64,000 nt of DNA, from assembly GCF_000455285.1 (NCBI RefSeq), contig NZ_HG005290.1, positions 147,901-211,900 on the forward strand, read 5' to 3'. The translations under genes were made by a program, and so were the position numbers. Source of the DNA: Candidatus Stoquefichus massiliensis AP9. GTDB taxonomy: Bacteria > Bacillota_I > Bacilli_A > Erysipelotrichales > Coprobacillaceae. The notes beneath the pieces were generated by a model. That model was not told where the DNA came from. It did not search any database and was given only the letters and a program-made list of their open reading frames with translations. Below are positions 63,239 through 64,000 of this stretch, one piece after another; the stretch's first letter is position 1, and every line of letters starts with the position of its first letter.

Positions 63239-64000
63239 ATTTCTTTAAGAAATGTTTAAGGAAAGAAAATGAATAAAAACAAAAAACTTATCAGGTTACA
63301 TATTATCATAAATATTTTGATTATTTGTTTTTAGGAGCGTAATCCTTTGTTAATATTCTTACAAAACAATAACAGAAATAAAAGTCACTTATATAATAAA
63401 ATCTAACTCGAAAATGATTAGAACTTACTTCATCAGTCGTTCAGAAAATAATTGTTATTAATGAATCAATTGATAAGTCAATGAACATTTTAATGAACAC
63501 GCATATAATAATGGATCTCTACTCTATTCTTTATTCTATTCAAAAGAGTCCATTATGCCTAAGATCACTATCTCATCATCTCGTATCTATTATTCTGACG
63601 ATGCATTTACTCAGTTCCATCAGTATGGCTAAGAGTATGCTGAAATCCCAAAAAACCTAGCATAAGAAGACCATATCAATGAAGAAGCAATTAGGCAAGA
63701 TTGGTAAAAAGAGCAGACAGAAAAAACTGTTAAAACAGCATAAAATGACAAGTTCTACCCTTATCTGTTTATCAAGCGCTGTTAAGAATAATAAACCACT
63801 AACAACAGTTTACAGATCACAGATATGAAAGCCATTAATGAAATCAACAAGATATAAACTTAAACAGCTAAGATACAGAAGAACTATCTTCAGTTATTAA
63901 CGAGAATATAATAAAAAACACTCATGATGATTATAGAAGAAACAGGTAAATAGACTTACAAACAATGAATACTATTGAATAGAGAGAACTGTATAAGTTA
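63239..64000. other. No supportable gene
   Basis: About 760 bases at the right edge with stops in all six frames. The longest plus-strand stretches (from ATG 63513 and, in the next frame, around 63540-63660) are no longer than expected by chance in AT-rich DNA and have no good SD. The second half uses more C and G in runs of CAG, ATC and AAG than the neighbouring genes, so old foreign or decayed coding DNA is possible. No tRNA, repeat or IS end was recognised. Confidence 0.5.

Noticed and set aside
63477..64000. A plus-strand frame that reads protein-like if TAA/TAG are taken as Gln (MPKITISSSRIYYSDDAF onwards), suggesting a recoded phage fragment
   Set aside because: About 13 stops in roughly 150 codons is close to the number expected by chance in such AT-rich DNA, other frames are equally open, and no family resemblance was found.
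1..64000. CRISPR array, IS element with terminal repeats, tRNA or rRNA genes
   Set aside because: No regularly spaced direct repeats, no transposase ORF and no tRNA/rRNA-like sequence were noticed by eye; short or degenerate ones could be missed.

Overview
The window comes from a low-G+C, Gram-positive (Firmicutes) chromosome. Most genes lie on the minus strand in tightly packed, often overlapping operons with strong GGAGG ribosome binding sites and simple hairpin terminators. The organism looks spore-forming: it has a CotJA/CotJB fusion with CotJC, a CotD-like coat protein, a YjcZ-like peptide, YqfC/YqfD and YlbD/E/F. Pyruvate phosphate dikinase and an AT-rich codon usage also fit. My best inference is a gut member of the Erysipelotrichia (Coprobacillaceae-like); this comes from gene content and protein style, not from a database search.

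Layout. 0-8 kb: the 5' part of a membrane sensor, maf-pnp, a broken membrane-protein gene, the mgtE Mg2+ channel with a small overlapping upstream ORF, rpsO with a structured leader, a hydroxyacid dehydrogenase and a DMT exporter. 8-9 kb: decayed DNA holding a MerR-regulator pseudogene whose operator/promoter is still well preserved. 9-16.3 kb: pyrB-pyrC-pyrK-pyrD behind a promoter and a likely attenuator, then coaD, rsmD, ylbF, ylbE, ylbD, ftsW and a UPF0223 gene. 16.3-20.3 kb: spore-related genes, def and metY. 20-32.5 kb: galU, rhomboid, DprA-like, ppdK, DEAD-box helicase, a GNAT-FolC fusion, the c-di-AMP receptor darA, dgt and mutY. 32.5-41 kb: a coiled-coil protein of unknown role, phoH-yqfD-yqfC, rpsU, then deoC-murE-mtaB-unknown-rsmE.

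41-49 kb is the most notable region. clpB has two CIRCE operators bracketing its promoter. Divergent from it is a five-gene overlapping operon: a VanG-like D-Ala-D-Ser-type ligase, VanXY, a split VanT (separate membrane acyltransferase and racemase), and a VanY-type carboxypeptidase. The order matches the vanL type of vancomycin resistance, but no vanR/vanS is present. The racemase has Asn where alanine racemases have the conserved active-site Tyr, as in VanT serine racemases. Together these genes could make D-Ser, join it to D-Ala, and remove D-Ala-D-Ala, giving peptidoglycan with D-Ala-D-Ser ends.

49-64 kb: another decayed gene, then a translation/cell-wall-signalling operon read leftwards (priA, rsmB, rlmN, prpC, prkC, rsgA, rpe, thiN, degV; gmk lies just upstream of priA, separated by a hairpin), divergent rqcH, a CotD-like gene and a YfiH-family gene. 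The last ~760 bases show no gene I can support. cotJ and cotD share a spaced SigK-like motif (ACA-N15-CATAnnnTA), with a weaker copy before the yjcZ-like gene.
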